Shown here piece after piece: positions 21,271 through 31,249 of a stretch of 64,000 bases of DNA (positions are counted from its first letter, which is position 1; every line of letters begins with the position of its first letter). The stretch lies in contig OX392527.1 in assembly GCA_947623455.1 (NCBI GenBank), positions 11,466,001-11,530,000 on the forward strand, in the 5' to 3' direction. The translations under genes and the position numbers were made by a program. The stretch comes from Mimachlamys varia. Lineage: Eukaryota; Mollusca; Bivalvia; Pectinida; Pectinidae. A model generated the notes under the pieces. The model saw only the letters and a list, made by a program, of their open reading frames with translations. It made no database searches and had not been told where the DNA came from.

Positions 21271-23421
21271 ATGCCCCATACAGCCACTTTTCCAGTATCT
21301 GAAGTAAGTGATTGTGCATGGAACAGGTTTTTAACTTGTATAAAATCAGAATTGACTGAAAAAGTCAAATCTTTTACTGCAGGTAATGTGAGCAAGTTTC
21401 ATGATTATTGGAAGACACTCACGTCTGATTTTGTAATCCTCCAAAATATTCGAGGTGTGAAAATAGAATTTTTTGAGGAACCTTGTAATAACCAGTGTTA
21501 TCCATCATCACAGAGCAAGCAGTACAAATTTCATGACAAAGAAAAAGACATCATTCATACAGAAATTACAAAATTACTTGAAAAACAAGTACTCATTGAA
21601 GTAAAACCATCCACAGAAAATGTTTTGTCAAACATATTCATTCGACCCAAAAAAGATGGGTCTTCAAGATTGATACTAAATTTAAAAAATGTAAATGACT
21701 CTGTTGTTTACCGCCATTTCAAAATGGATACACTGCAAAGTGCTCTTCACCTCGTTACACCTGGTTGTTACATGGCCTCGATAGACTGGAAAGATGCATA
21801 TTACTCCATTCCAGTGCATGAAGATTTCCAAAAAGTTCTATGCTTCCAATTTGAAGGCCACACTTATCGCTACAGAGCTTTACCAAATGGGCTGTCCTCT
21901 GCTCCTAGGATATTTACCAAAGTTACAAAACCATTTTTTGCGCTATTGCGTAAACTGGGTTACCGTAATGCCTCGTACATTGATGATTCATTGCTAGTAG
22001 GGGACACCATACAAGAGTGTAGAGAAAATGTTATGAACACAGTTTATCTGTCCAACTTAACTGGATTCACTGTACATCCTGACAAATCAGTCTTTGTACC
22101 TACACAAGAAATTGAATACTTGGGATTTGTTTTGAATTCAGTACACATGACTGTCCGCCTAACTGAAAGAAAGAAAGATAAAATACATAGCATATGTAAA
22201 ACATTAATCGGGGGCAAAGAACATACCATACAGACGGTAGCTCAGTGTATTGGGATATTGGTGTCAAGTTTCCCAGGTGTACAGTTTGGGCCATTACACT
22301 ATAGGGCACTCGAAGCCGATAAAATTCTTGCTCTTAAGGAAGCCCATGGGGATTATATGGCAATTATGTCTTTATCGCCTGAAAGTATTTCAGACCTAAA
22401 ATGGTGGTCTAACAATGTGTTTAAAGCCTATAACCCAATTTCACATGGTACCCCATCAGTCATCCTTACTTCTGATGCTTCCAAAAAGGGGTGGGGTGGA
22501 GCCTTGTTTGATACTACAGGGAAGGTACAAGTCACAGCAGGGGGTCGATGGTCCCAGGATGAAAGCCAGGATCATATAAATTTCCTTGAACTGAAAGCAG
22601 CATGGTTCACATGTCAGGCGTTATGTAAAGGTATAAATCATGCACATGTCAGATTGAACATTGATAATACTACAGCTATTGCCTACATTTCCCACATGGG
22701 AGGTAAAACTAAAGCTTGTAATGATTTGGCTAGAAGTCTATGGAACTGGGCCATTAGTAGGGATATATGGTTATCGGCAGCCCATATTCCTGGTTGTGAA
22801 AATGTCGAGGCTGATACAGAGAGTAGACTAGAACATGAGAATATAGAGTGGAAGTTGAACTCCAACATATTCCAGGTCTTAGTGTCAATATGGGGTAGTC
22901 CAAAAACTGATTTATTTGCATCCAGACTCAATGCCCAACTTGGACAGTATGTGTCATGGAAACCAGACCCTTTTGCATGTGCTGTTGATGCTTTTACTCA
23001 AACATGGAACACATATAGTTTTATTTTCCCCCCATTCTCTTTGTTGGGAAAAATAATACATAAAATTTGTGAAGATAAGACCGAAGCTATTCTTATAGCA
23101 CCTATGTGGTCTACACAGCCTTGGTATTCACATATTCTTCACTGTATCATTGATTGTATGTTTATTTTACCTAGGGCAGACAGGATCCTCACTCATCCCC
23201 ACAAGGAAGCGACAAATCTCCCAAAGATGACGTTGATGGCATGTCGGGTTTCAGGCAATCCATACAGAACTTTGAAATATCGACAGATGCTGAAGAAATC
23301 CTGTTGTCATCATGGCGTTCAGGGACAGTTAAACAATATTCCTCATATTTCAAAAAATGGACAGAGTTTGCAAGTGCGCGGAACATTTGTGCCATGTCAC
23401 CAACTGTCAGCGACATATTAG
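21271..23421 (+). CDS. DIRS reverse transcriptase-RNase H polyprotein
   Basis: 716 codons. The RT domain spans ~85-295: SNIFIRPKKDGSSRLILNLK (~120-139), motif A MASIDWKDAYYSIPV (Asp172), LPNGLSSAPRIFTK (~204-217), catalytic YIDD at 236-239, and EYLGFVLNS. The RNase H domain spans ~395-520: LTSDASKKGWGGALF (Asp402), NFLELKAAW (Glu440), LNIDNTTAIAYI (Asp465) and ADTESR (Asp515). These are the four expected metal-binding acids. A C-terminal extension (KTDLFASRLN, YVSWKPDP, FIFPPFSLL, APMWSTQPWY) is typical of DIRS pol proteins. I see no separate methyltransferase domain. The last 181 bp overlap the recombinase ORF in a different frame. Confidence 0.93.
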   Translation: MPHTATFPVSEVSDCAWNRFLTCIKSELTEKVKSFTAGNVSKFHDYWKTLTSDFVILQNIRGVKIEFFEEPCNNQCYPSSQSKQYKFHDKEKDIIHTEITKLLEKQVLIEVKPSTENVLSNIFIRPKKDGSSRLILNLKNVNDSVVYRHFKMDTLQSALHLVTPGCYMASIDWKDAYYSIPVHEDFQKVLCFQFEGHTYRYRALPNGLSSAPRIFTKVTKPFFALLRKLGYRNASYIDDSLLVGDTIQECRENVMNTVYLSNLTGFTVHPDKSVFVPTQEIEYLGFVLNSVHMTVRLTERKKDKIHSICKTLIGGKEHTIQTVAQCIGILVSSFPGVQFGPLHYRALEADKILALKEAHGDYMAIMSLSPESISDLKWWSNNVFKAYNPISHGTPSVILTSDASKKGWGGALFDTTGKVQVTAGGRWSQDESQDHINFLELKAAWFTCQALCKGINHAHVRLNIDNTTAIAYISHMGGKTKACNDLARSLWNWAISRDIWLSAAHIPGCENVEADTESRLEHENIEWKLNSNIFQVLVSIWGSPKTDLFASRLNAQLGQYVSWKPDPFACAVDAFTQTWNTYSFIFPPFSLLGKIIHKICEDKTEAILIAPMWSTQPWYSHILHCIIDCMFILPRADRILTHPHKEATNLPKMTLMACRVSGNPYRTLKYRQMLKKSCCHHGVQGQLNNIPHISKNGQSLQVRGTFVPCHQLSATY

Positions 23422-24191
23422 ATTTTCTAACAACACTGTTTCATTCAGGACTAAGCTACAGTGCATTAAACACAGCGCGGTCTACTTTATCAACTTTTGT
23501 GTTCCTTAATGGACAACCATGTGGAAATGATCCGCTTGTCAAGAGATTTATGAAAGGTGTGTTCAATCTACGACCTGCTTTGCCCAGAAATAATGTTACA
23601 TGGGACCCAGAACAAGTTTTGGAATTCTTAAAAACTCTTGATTGTGGAACTTTGAAACATTTAACGATGAAGTTGGTAACACTGCTAGCCTTGTTAACGG
23701 GCCAAAGATTACAGTCTCTCCACTTGTTGGATCTACAGAATATATCGGTAACAGATACCAGTTTAAAGCTGAGATTTGGAGATATTTTAAAGCAGACGCG
23801 CCCTGGTTTTCATCAAGGGGAGATAAATCTTGGGAAATACAAAGATCAACAATTATGTGTTGTTGCAGTGTTCAAAGACTACTTAGCCAAAACTGCTTCT
23901 GTACGGGGAACTCACACCAGACTTTTTCTAGGGATTCAAAAACCCTACTTGCCAGTGTCGAAGGCAACAATTGCTCGATGGGTAAAATTAACATTGACAA
24001 ATGCAGGTGTTGACATGAACATTTTCACCCCACATAGTACGAGAGCTGCGTCAGTGTCGGCAGCCAGTAGACTCCAGGTACCAATTACTTCTATCTTGAA
24101 GACAGCAGGTTGGAGCAACATTTCCACATTTGGAAAATTCTATAAGAAGCCAATTATTGACAATAGTACGGAAGTATACAAAATTCACTGA
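23241..24191 (+). CDS. DIRS tyrosine recombinase
   Basis: 316 codons; the ATG at 23241 is the first in a frame open from 23175. Residues ~20-110 form an N-terminal SAM-like DNA-binding domain (SSWRSGTVKQYSSYFKKW, LTTLFHSGLSYSALNTARS). The catalytic domain carries the full tetrad: Arg156 in LLTGQRLQSL, His265 and Arg268 in TPHSTRAASV, Trp291 in AGWSNISTF, and Tyr301 in KFYKK. The enzyme inserts the circular DNA intermediate by site-specific recombination, which fits the absence of a target duplication at this insertion. Overlap with the RT ORF suggests expression from the same RNA by reinitiation or an internal start. Confidence 0.94.
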   Translation: MSGFRQSIQNFEISTDAEEILLSSWRSGTVKQYSSYFKKWTEFASARNICAMSPTVSDILDFLTTLFHSGLSYSALNTARSTLSTFVFLNGQPCGNDPLVKRFMKGVFNLRPALPRNNVTWDPEQVLEFLKTLDCGTLKHLTMKLVTLLALLTGQRLQSLHLLDLQNISVTDTSLKLRFGDILKQTRPGFHQGEINLGKYKDQQLCVVAVFKDYLAKTASVRGTHTRLFLGIQKPYLPVSKATIARWVKLTLTNAGVDMNIFTPHSTRAASVSAASRLQVPITSILKTAGWSNISTFGKFYKKPIIDNSTEVYKIH

Positions 24192-24646
24192 ACCAATGTT
24201 TACTTTATCTATGGTGTACATTTCTGAACTTTATTAGTTTTTAGCAATTTTCGTGTACAGACAGTTGCCTTCAGTTGGAGGTCTTAATGTGGACTATGAT
24301 GGATACCTTCACACTTGCGTTTACATGTGCCATCAAGAACAGGAGTTGAGATTTGTGCGTAATCATATATTGAACATTATTATAATACATCTTGATTTGT
24401 TTTCACTGAACTGAAACTTGAGACTGTTGACAAAACTCTTTTTACTTGAAGTATCGCATACATCAATTGTGCCATCATGAGTAGACATGACACATATTTA
24501 TGTTTCATGAACTTTGGGAATTTACAGACTTTGCAGCAGCAAGTATTTATATCATGTATACATAGTTTGTGTTTTTAGAATACATCATTTGAACGTTTAT
24601 TTGTATTTAGTTATTTATTTGTTCGTGAACACTCTCTTTAAACATA
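24192..24646 (+). other. DIRS 3' untranslated region
   Basis: About 455 bp of AT-rich sequence between the recombinase stop and the internal complementary region. A 67-codon frame at 24514-24717 runs into the complementary region and is not a gene. Confidence 0.7.
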
Positions 24647-24773
24647 TCATGGGATCCCGGATGTACCATCCAGGAGTGAATGACAGAATTTGGAAATTAA
24701 ATGAGACTTACCTGTAAGTTGAAATTTGATTGTAATTCTGTCTTCACTCCTGGAGGTACAACGGGATCACATG
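24647..24773. repeat. DIRS internal complementary region (circle-junction template)
   Basis: The left half, 24647-24690, is the perfect reverse complement of 19458-19501 (outer left end). The right half, 24687-24773, is the perfect reverse complement of 24947-25033 (outer right end). The two halves share AATT at 24687-24690, so the region encodes the joined ends of the element. In the DIRS1 replication model this region templates end completion and circularisation. Confidence 0.95.
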
Positions 24774-24919
24774 CCCACCCTTTATCCCGACCCTTACTAT
24801 AGAATCTTGTCTTGGGCTCAGCTGACTGTTTATTAGCAGTTCATTTATATTCTACTTTACATGATTGGGTTTTCCCCTTATTTGGGGTTTTCTGTAGTGT
24901 TCACTCACAGCTTTGAAGA

Positions 24920-25033
24920 ATGACTGCTAACGATGCGCACGCATCTCATGTGATCCCGTTGTACCTCCAGGAGTGAAGACAGAATTACAATCAAATTTCA
25001 ACTTACAGGTAAGTCTCATTTAATTTCCAAATT
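24920..25033 (-). repeat. DIRS right inverted terminal repeat with outer extension
   Basis: Positions 24920 to about 24990 are an inverted imperfect copy of the left terminal repeat (shared GATGCGCACGCATCTCATG and CCAGGAGTGAA..GACAGAATTA). It differs at several sites, including an ACGGGATCAC versus CCGGGATCCC block. About 44 further bases (ACTTACAGGTAAGTCTCATT through TTCCAAATT) extend beyond the left repeat's length. Such a longer right end is also known for DIRS1. Confidence 0.9.
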
Positions 25034-25873
25034 AAAATATATACTTCATTTATTAGACCTATCTTAGAATACGCAGATATAGTATGGGATAATTGTTCTT
25101 TGCAATCAAGCGACTTGTTAGAATCTGTTCAATTGGAAGCTGCTAAAATTATAACCGGTCTTCGTTCTGGAACATCTCTCAATAAACTTTATAACGAACT
25201 CGAATGGGAAACACTTGCAGAAAGACGACACAAACATAAACTTATAATGATGTATAAAATTTCTCATGGTATAGCACCTCATTACTTACAAGAAACCATT
25301 AATTCTTTCATGAACATTCAAAATAACAACCCTCACTCATTTAGACGAATAAGACACTTCAATCCACCTCTCTGCAGAACAAATAATTATTTTGATAGCT
25401 TTTTTCCCTATATGTGCCGTACGGTTAATAATATGGATGTTACATTGTTAAATGCTCCATCACTTTCTAGTTTTAAAAGATCTTTAATAAATAAATTTAC
25501 TACAAATATAACTTCTTCAATTTTTAAATTAGAAGGGGACAGAAGGGCCAATATTGTTCTATGTCAACTTAGAAATGAGTGCAGTGACCTCAATTTTGAC
25601 TTACATAAAGATCACTTATTAGCCAGTCCAGCATGTTCATGTTCTTTTAATTTTGAAACTGTAACCCACTATTTTTTTAATTGCCCCGTGTATAATGAAC
25701 AGAGACATACTCTTTTGGCTTCTTTAAATAATTATGGTAATCATAATCATCTAAATATACATACTTTCCTTCATGGATGCCCTTTCTGTGATGAAGATGT
25801 AAACAGGCAAATTTTAAAAGATGTCTTAAATTTCATTGGTAAGTCTAAACGCTTCAAACTTTATTACTTATGA
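25034..25873 (+). pseudogene. C-terminal domain of non-LTR copy B ORF2
   Basis: Resumes directly after the DIRS right end in the frame KIYTSFIRPILEYADIVWDN, a standard CR1/Jockey-type C-terminal block, then SVQLEAAKIITGLRSGTS, YNELEWETLAERRHKHKL, MYKISHGIAPHYL. A Cys/His cluster, CSCSFNFETVTHYFFNC, gives spacing compatible with metal binding. It matches the DNA-binding tail found in this retrotransposon group. The codon phase joins with 19457 if the insertion plus one copy of AATT is removed. Open to the stop at 25871-25873. An apparent start at 25100 is a TTG and not meaningful. Confidence 0.88.
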
Positions 25874-26492
25874 TATGTATCATGAAGGCATGTACATGTA
25901 CATTTAACTATTTAAAAAATTATAATTTTTTCCACCAATAGCATAACAGTATGGCTGACTGATGGATGAGTCCTAAATTGAATTGTATCTTATAGTTTTA
26001 GTAAACTCTCTAATATTGATTTCTCTGTATAAATTAATTAAACTACATTTATAATATTTATGTTGGGCAGTCCAATTTACAAATGACCTGTGCAGTATAT
26101 ATACTTGCACATGGACTTTCGGTCAGGTATTTTGGCTGTTTAGTTATTATGTGTATATTCATACAATATAAATGTTTGTATATAACATTATTTATGCTCA
26201 TCAATGTTATAGAGAGTAATGTACTGTGCTTGTGTTGTGTATTGTGTAATTGTACAATGTGTTGTGCTTGTATTTGTCAACATTTACTAGTTATCTCCCT
26301 TGCTAATTTTATTTGTTTTGTGTTTATACAAAATTAATTTTCATTTCACATTATTTTTCTTAATTGATTTTATAAACTAAATTACTGTTTTTTTTCGGCC
26401 ACCTATGGAGAGAATTTATATAGGCTTCTGCCTGTTATTCCATCCAATTGACGTTTGAACATCTTTGTCAATAAAATTTATTGAAATGAAAT
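25874..26492 (+). other. 3' UTR and TGAAA-type tail of non-LTR copy B
   Basis: Contains TTATCTCCCTTGC (about 26291) and AGAGAATTTATATAGGCTT (about 26411), followed by GCCTGTTATTCC, TCAATAAAATTTATTG and an AAATGAAATGAAAT tail. The same ordered blocks end copies C (28655-28885), D (30690-30768) and, inverted, E (31255-31400). This defines the 3' end of the family and an AATAAA-like signal 10-20 bases before the tail. Confidence 0.8.
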
Positions 26493-27830
26493 GAAATCAA
26501 AACATTTGATTTTTCCACCCTTTACACTACCATATCACATGCCAAACTGAAAGAACGTCTTCGGTCTCTCATTATGAGAGCTTTCTTTACCAAGAAAGGT
26601 GAACGACGATACAAATACATGGTTATGAGCTCTCTTTGAGCATACTTTGAGAAAAAAACACAACAAAAACTAGGTTGAAATATACTGAGGAAGATATAGT
26701 ACGAATGATTGAATTCCTGGTTGACAATATCTTTGTTTGATTTCGGAGGAAAGATTTTCCAACAGACTGTTGACATTCCAATGGGCACTAACTATGCACC
26801 ACTTTTGGCTGACTTGTTTTTGTTTTCATACGAGGCTGAATTTGTCGAGGGGCTTATCAGGACGGGTAACAAAAACCTTGCCAAATCTTTCAATTTCACT
26901 TTCAGGTATACCGACGGTGTGTTGTCTATAAACAACAAGAAGTTTGCTGACCTAGTCGATCGTATATACCCTACTGAACTTGTGATTAAAGACACAACAG
27001 ACTCTCCTTCATCAGCTTCTTACTTCGATCTTTACTTAAACTATGACCAACACGGGCAACTTACTACTAAGCTGTATGATAAACGTGACGATTTCGATTT
27101 TCCGATCGTGAACTTTCTCTTTATTGATAGTAACATCCTTGCTTCTCCATCCTATGGTGTTTACATGTCGCAGTTGAATCGTTATTCTAGGGCTTACTCT
27201 GAATATCGGGATTTTCGTGATAGATGTCGACTGCTGACGAACAAACTTACGGCACAGGAATTCGAGAAATGCAGGTTGATGAAGACTATAGGCTGATAGC
27301 CATGGTAAAACCCGACATGTTATATCAATAAAATCTAAAATTATACTTCAATACGTAGGTTATGATTTACATAAATCTTGGGGATTTGACATGGTTTGTA
27401 AAGACAATTATAAAGATTTTCAAGAAGATTATTTTATTTCTTTTTTTTGTATGATTGACGGGAGGGTCTACATTGCAAATTTTATGGTTGCCATCTTGAT
27501 ATCATCGAGAACTATTCTGTATCTTTGTGTGATGTGAAGATGGACGTTTTTGAGTTTGCTTGTTAGTGTGTTTGCTTGTTGCGATGACAATGATAACTCG
27601 GTTCTAATTTTGAGGATTGATACTTACTTGGATGTGGCCGGGATTTGCATGGCGGGTGTCGTCGATGGGATGGGGGACGCTTGCTCTTCCGGAACACCTG
27701 GTCTTATTCTCTTGTGCTTTTACAAGGGTTTCGAAGCAAATCTTTCCTTTGTTCATATTTTGCCCCTGGTTTAATCGATTTTGAGTTCGGATTATGGTTT
27801 TGTTGACGCTTTGGTATTCTCTGATTTTGT
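26493..27830 (+). mobile_element. Penelope-like element, 5'-incomplete pseudogene with 3' tail
   Basis: Begins directly after the tail of non-LTR copy B with the RT motif A block IKTFDFSTLYTT and HAKLKERLRSL (about 26495-26570). It has two in-frame interruptions before 26709, then an open RT segment to 27296. Downstream come damaged coding remnants (FMVAILISSRTILYL near 27482) and a 3' region (27600-27830) containing GGAACACCTGGTCTTATTCT and TTGAGTTCGGATTATGG, recurring elsewhere in the window. The assignment to Penelope-like elements is from motif resemblance and is moderately certain. Confidence 0.7.
26709..27296 (+). pseudogene. Penelope-like reverse transcriptase palm, catalytic Asp lost
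   Basis: 195 codons. Recognisable blocks are GGKIFQQTVDIPMGTNYAPL (motif B-type), ADLFLFSYEAEFV, FNFTFRYTDGVLSINN, DRIYPTELVIKDTTDS, YFDLYLNYD, TTKLYDKRDDFDFPIVNF and SQLNRYSRAYS. In functional relatives the catalytic motif is Y.DD; here codon 26916-26918 is GGT, giving YTDG, so polymerase activity should be lost even if the frame were whole. Upstream frame damage (26570-26709) confirms a pseudogene. Related copies: 12438-12590 (N-terminal block) and 62390-63085 (minus strand). Confidence 0.8.
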
Positions 27831-27831
27831 T

Positions 27832-28885
27832 TTAAGGACGATGGTAAATTGGACCAGCATATTCATTTAATCTATGATACCGCTTTTCAGAATATTAATA
27901 TATTAAAAAGTCTAAAATCCTCTCTTGATAGAAAAACACTCAACACTATGTATTTATCGTATATTTGACCACTTTTAGAATATGCAAATGTAGTCGGGGA
28001 TAACTATGAAAATATTAGAATCAGTACAATTAGATGCAGCTAGAGTAGTAACGGGGCTTCGTAAAGGCACATCACACCATAAATTATACAAAGAATTGGG
28101 ATGGGAAACCTTAGCTGAAAGAAGAGAAAAAAATAAATTGATTTTTTTTACCACAGGCAAGTTACTATCAGCATCTCTGCTCAGTGAAAACAATACTTAT
28201 TATACTTTACACGCTATTTTAAGTGGTTGTAACCAATGTAATGATGAAACCAATATGAATATTCTCGAAAGTGTTTCAACTTTTATTGTCAACTCAAAAA
28301 GATTCATCTAAAATATTTAATATCAACTTATATTATGACCTCCTGTTGTTGAATCTAGATTGTAACCATCAGACATCTAATTATAAAATGGTATGCTTTA
28401 CCCCAAACAATCAGCATGGATGAAGTAATTGGAAATTCTTAACCAGTAATTAGAAAATATTAATTACCAATTAAGTATTTGTTTGCCAAATATTCAAAAT
28501 TTTAAGTGAATATTGTTATTCATAGTATCTATTATACATCAACATTATATTAATCTACCTAGGAGTCATTCTGTGTTAATGTTAGTTCTCCTCTATGAGA
28601 AATGCACTTATAACCTACTATGATGTCAATAAGTGACTCAGGTTGACAACCAATTAGAGTTATCTCCCTTACACCATTGCCTTGCACATTGATCTTGTAA
28701 TATATATAATATATATGTTGTGTATGTTTATTTCAACCTTGCACTTTCAATCTATTAATTAAAAGTGTATTATTTAAACATCTATATAATACCAACGCAT
28801 GTGGGAGAGAACTGATATAGGCCCAGCCTGTTGTTCAATCCCATTCATTGTACCATCAAAATGAATAAAATTTGTTGAAATGAAC
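27832..28885 (+). mobile_element. Non-LTR copy C, 5'-truncated with internal deletion
   Basis: Begins one or two bases after the Penelope 3' end with RT thumb sequence (DDGKLDQHIHLIYDTA, SSLDRKTLNTMYLSYI, then a stop, PLLEYANVV). It continues with the C-terminal block in another frame and ends with the family 3' UTR (TTATCTCCCTTACACC near 28662, TATAGGCCCAGCCTGTTG, ATAAAATTTGTTGAAATGAA). 5' truncation is typical of target-primed insertion. Confidence 0.85.
28006..28311 (+). pseudogene. C-terminal remnant of non-LTR copy C
   Basis: 101 codons: LESVQLDAARVVTGLRKGTS, YKELGWETLAERREKNKLI, then a direct jump to SLLSENNTYYTLHAILSGCN and NMNILESVSTFIVNSKRF. Against copy B about 150 residues are missing between KLI and the Cys-containing end, so an internal deletion occurred. 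Remaining frame open to the stop. Confidence 0.85.
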
Positions 28886-30654
28886 TACATGATCTATCCG
28901 CTGTGGGCACGTGGAGCTATTTCTGAGAAAGACATTTACAATGACGGAGAATATTTAAACAAACACTGTATTTTTGTACGACAACTTGACTAAAAGCGTG
29001 CTGCTGCAAAAGACGTTTACAGTTCCGGAACACCTTCTTACACCCGGAACACCGATCTTATAATCTTGTACATTGTTATGGATCTCCGTATACGTTTTCC
29101 TTTATTATCATTTGTGTTAGATATTCGCACATTAGCCATGGCCAATTTGAGCCACATTTCAATACATTTTACTTACATTGAAAAGGAGAAAAACAACTAC
29201 CTAACATCCAATCCAGGTGGCTCTTAGAGATGGATTTCATCTCATGACATCTCGTTTCTAAAACATATTTATTTCCCCATGAATGACAGGATATTGTTCA
29301 AATTTAGTCTCAAGAATCCATTAGTGTAAAAGATTAATTTTATGGAACTTTAAAAGGCCCAAATGCTCCTTAGAAGATCTTTTGTAGATTTAAAAAAAAA
29401 TCCTTTCCTCTGAAATAACAGCAGGGTATTGTCCATTTGGTTTGCATTCTTTGGTGAAGAAGACGACATTTTGTATAAACAGTTATACTGATACATGTCA
29501 GTTTCTAACAAATCATTGCGATGCTGAATACTCTACTACAATTGTGTATAACAAAAGTATACTTTGCACTAGCAAATTATACAACTATGGCATTATGGTC
29601 TGATTAATGTCCAGTGTAATATATCTATGTTTTAAAGGATTAACTCTGTAATAACAACTTCGGAAGGAATATCTTGATATCATCAAAAAGTACTTAATGA
29701 AACAGTATATAACATTCAATAAATGCCTCGGTCATGAAGAACACCTTAAGCATGGGATTGCTACATTATTATTGTATGTGTTAACATGTAGATCAACGAA
29801 ACTTTTTATTGTGTTGGGGTATTTCAAAATTTATGCCGAAAACACATGTTTCTAGTAACATACATCATAGTTTATTTGTAAATCCAAGAATCTGAGTAAA
29901 ACCTAGAGAACTTACGAATGCAGCAGCAAACATTACCAGAAACACGCATATATTTATACATGTACATTATACACACACGGCTAAAATTTGCTTTATTATT
30001 TAAACGACTTTATTTCTGATGGACCAAAACGCCTTGACATATGCCGATTGGTCGACCTGTTGCTAAGACAACGACAACGTTTTGATTTAGTAATGACCTG
30101 TACTAACATTCAAGTTCACAGAGGCTAAATTTGTTAAAATTATTAATATGATTTATTTTTATCAATCCACTAGCCTTGAAACATGATACATGTAATTGCT
30201 TGATAGGTTGCAAGAATGAAGCCTGACAAAGTTTTCGAGAACGACGTTGACCAATATTCAAGGTCACTGAGGTTAAAAGTTTAACCTTTAAACAACACCA
30301 ACTTCCTAAAGGAACCAAAGCTTAATTTGTGAAAAGATATGAAAGTGGGCCATAGTCAAGCGTTCATTCCTCAATTTGTTTTAGAAATTGTTAAATATTG
30401 AGGAATACAAATCATGAAAACCATTGAATACCAGGTGAATTATAAAGACCGAAAGGCCAAAATACATGTAAATTTACCTGTAGTCTCTCTGCTTCCAAGT
30501 GGAATCTAACAAGACACGCATGTTATGGCTGCTTTGCATATTTTCTTCTCTATAGCATGATGCAATTTCTGTTACAATTATAAAAAAAGTAATGACATAT
30601 AGTTATCAATATGTATCTAATATATATACTCTACGTTTTATCTATATTTGAATT
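28886..30654. other. Region without a supportable gene
   Basis: AT-rich DNA. 29028-29060 contains TTCCGGAACACC and CCCGGAACACC strings resembling the Penelope 3' region, but too short to call. A GTTGCTAAGACAAC near-palindrome lies at about 30060. No convincing coding frame on either strand. Confidence 0.5.
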
Positions 30655-30768
30655 CAGTAAGATGTGTATAAACTCTTTATAACTGTAAGTAGAGGGCGCT
30701 CATAGGCTTTACCTGTTGCCTGATCCATTGTATTTAAGAACTGAACAATAAATTAAATGTTCTGAAAT
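30655..30768 (+). mobile_element. Non-LTR copy D, 3'-end fragment
   Basis: Only the terminal ~110 bp of the family: AGAGGGCGCTCATAGGCTTT, ACCTGTTGCCTGATCCATTG, GAACAATAAATTAAATG, then TCTGAAATGAAATG. Extreme 5' truncation. Identified by comparison with copies B and C. Confidence 0.7.
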
Positions 30769-31249
30769 GAAATGTTATGGTTGCTAAATATGAAAGCAAT
30801 TTTTGACTGAATGTTAGTTTGGCTGTAAAGCCAAGATTTGTGCAGGAGACACATCCGTATATACAAATGTACAATATCAAAATGCACTTTGGCAGTAGAC
30901 AAGTATCTACCTTGCAGTTAAAACTACAGTTTAGGACACACTACTGTATTTGAATTAGTCTACACACACGAACCAACTTGCCTCGAACAATATAGTGGGG
31001 CTTGGTTGTTATGTGTTCATAACAAAAACACACACACAAAAAAAAAATAAAATGCATTTCATAATCAAAATACAGATCACCACCTGTACTGACATATACA
31101 TGTACATAATACAAAAAGCTAAACACAACTTTACTTACAATGATCACTGCTGTCGTGTTCCCAGCTTACTGTGTCCAAATTGTTCCGCGTTATTACTTAT
31201 CGCACTCAATATAAAGTAGCAACGGCAGTAGTATGTCATAGGGATAGTT
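30769..31249. other. Spacer without a supportable gene
   Basis: Between non-LTR 3' ends D and E. Contains an ACACACACA stretch followed by a poly-A run near 31030-31048. Short open frames on both strands overlap one another and show no motif. Confidence 0.5.

Larger units (their letters stand above)
19458..25033 (+). mobile_element. DIRS-like tyrosine-recombinase retrotransposon, structurally complete
   Basis: 5.58 kb containing, in order, a left inverted terminal repeat, a gag-like ORF (19760-21256), an RT-RNase H ORF (21271-23421), a tyrosine recombinase ORF (23241-24191), an internal complementary region (24647-24773) and a right inverted terminal repeat (24920-25033). The complementary region is the exact complement of the outer left end joined to the complement of the outer right end, the hallmark of DIRS1-type elements that replicate through a circular intermediate. 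It interrupts non-LTR copy B at an AATT with no longer target duplication. All frames are open and all catalytic residues that I can check are present, so this looks like a recent, possibly active copy. Confidence 0.93.
17023..26490 (+). mobile_element. Non-LTR retrotransposon copy B (CR1/L2/Jockey-like, with 2A-like motif), split by a DIRS insertion
   Basis: Endonuclease (17104-17800), reverse transcriptase (18500-19309), thumb (19310-19457) and, after a 5.6-kb insertion, the C-terminal domain (25034-25873) are collinear with copies A and C. The 3' UTR ends near 26460-26490 with ATAAAATTTATTGAAATGAAATGAAAT, i.e. a TGAAA-type tail shared with copies C, D and E. Three single-base frame breaks (about 17650, 18498, and a 9-A run at 19264-19272) and an endonuclease active-site change make it inactive as read. 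The frame is open upstream of the ATG at 17104 to 17023. Confidence 0.9.

Noticed and set aside
24689..25033. Separate MITE with 85-bp inverted ends
   Set aside because: Its arms are exactly the internal complementary region and right terminal repeat of the DIRS-like element, so it is part of that element.
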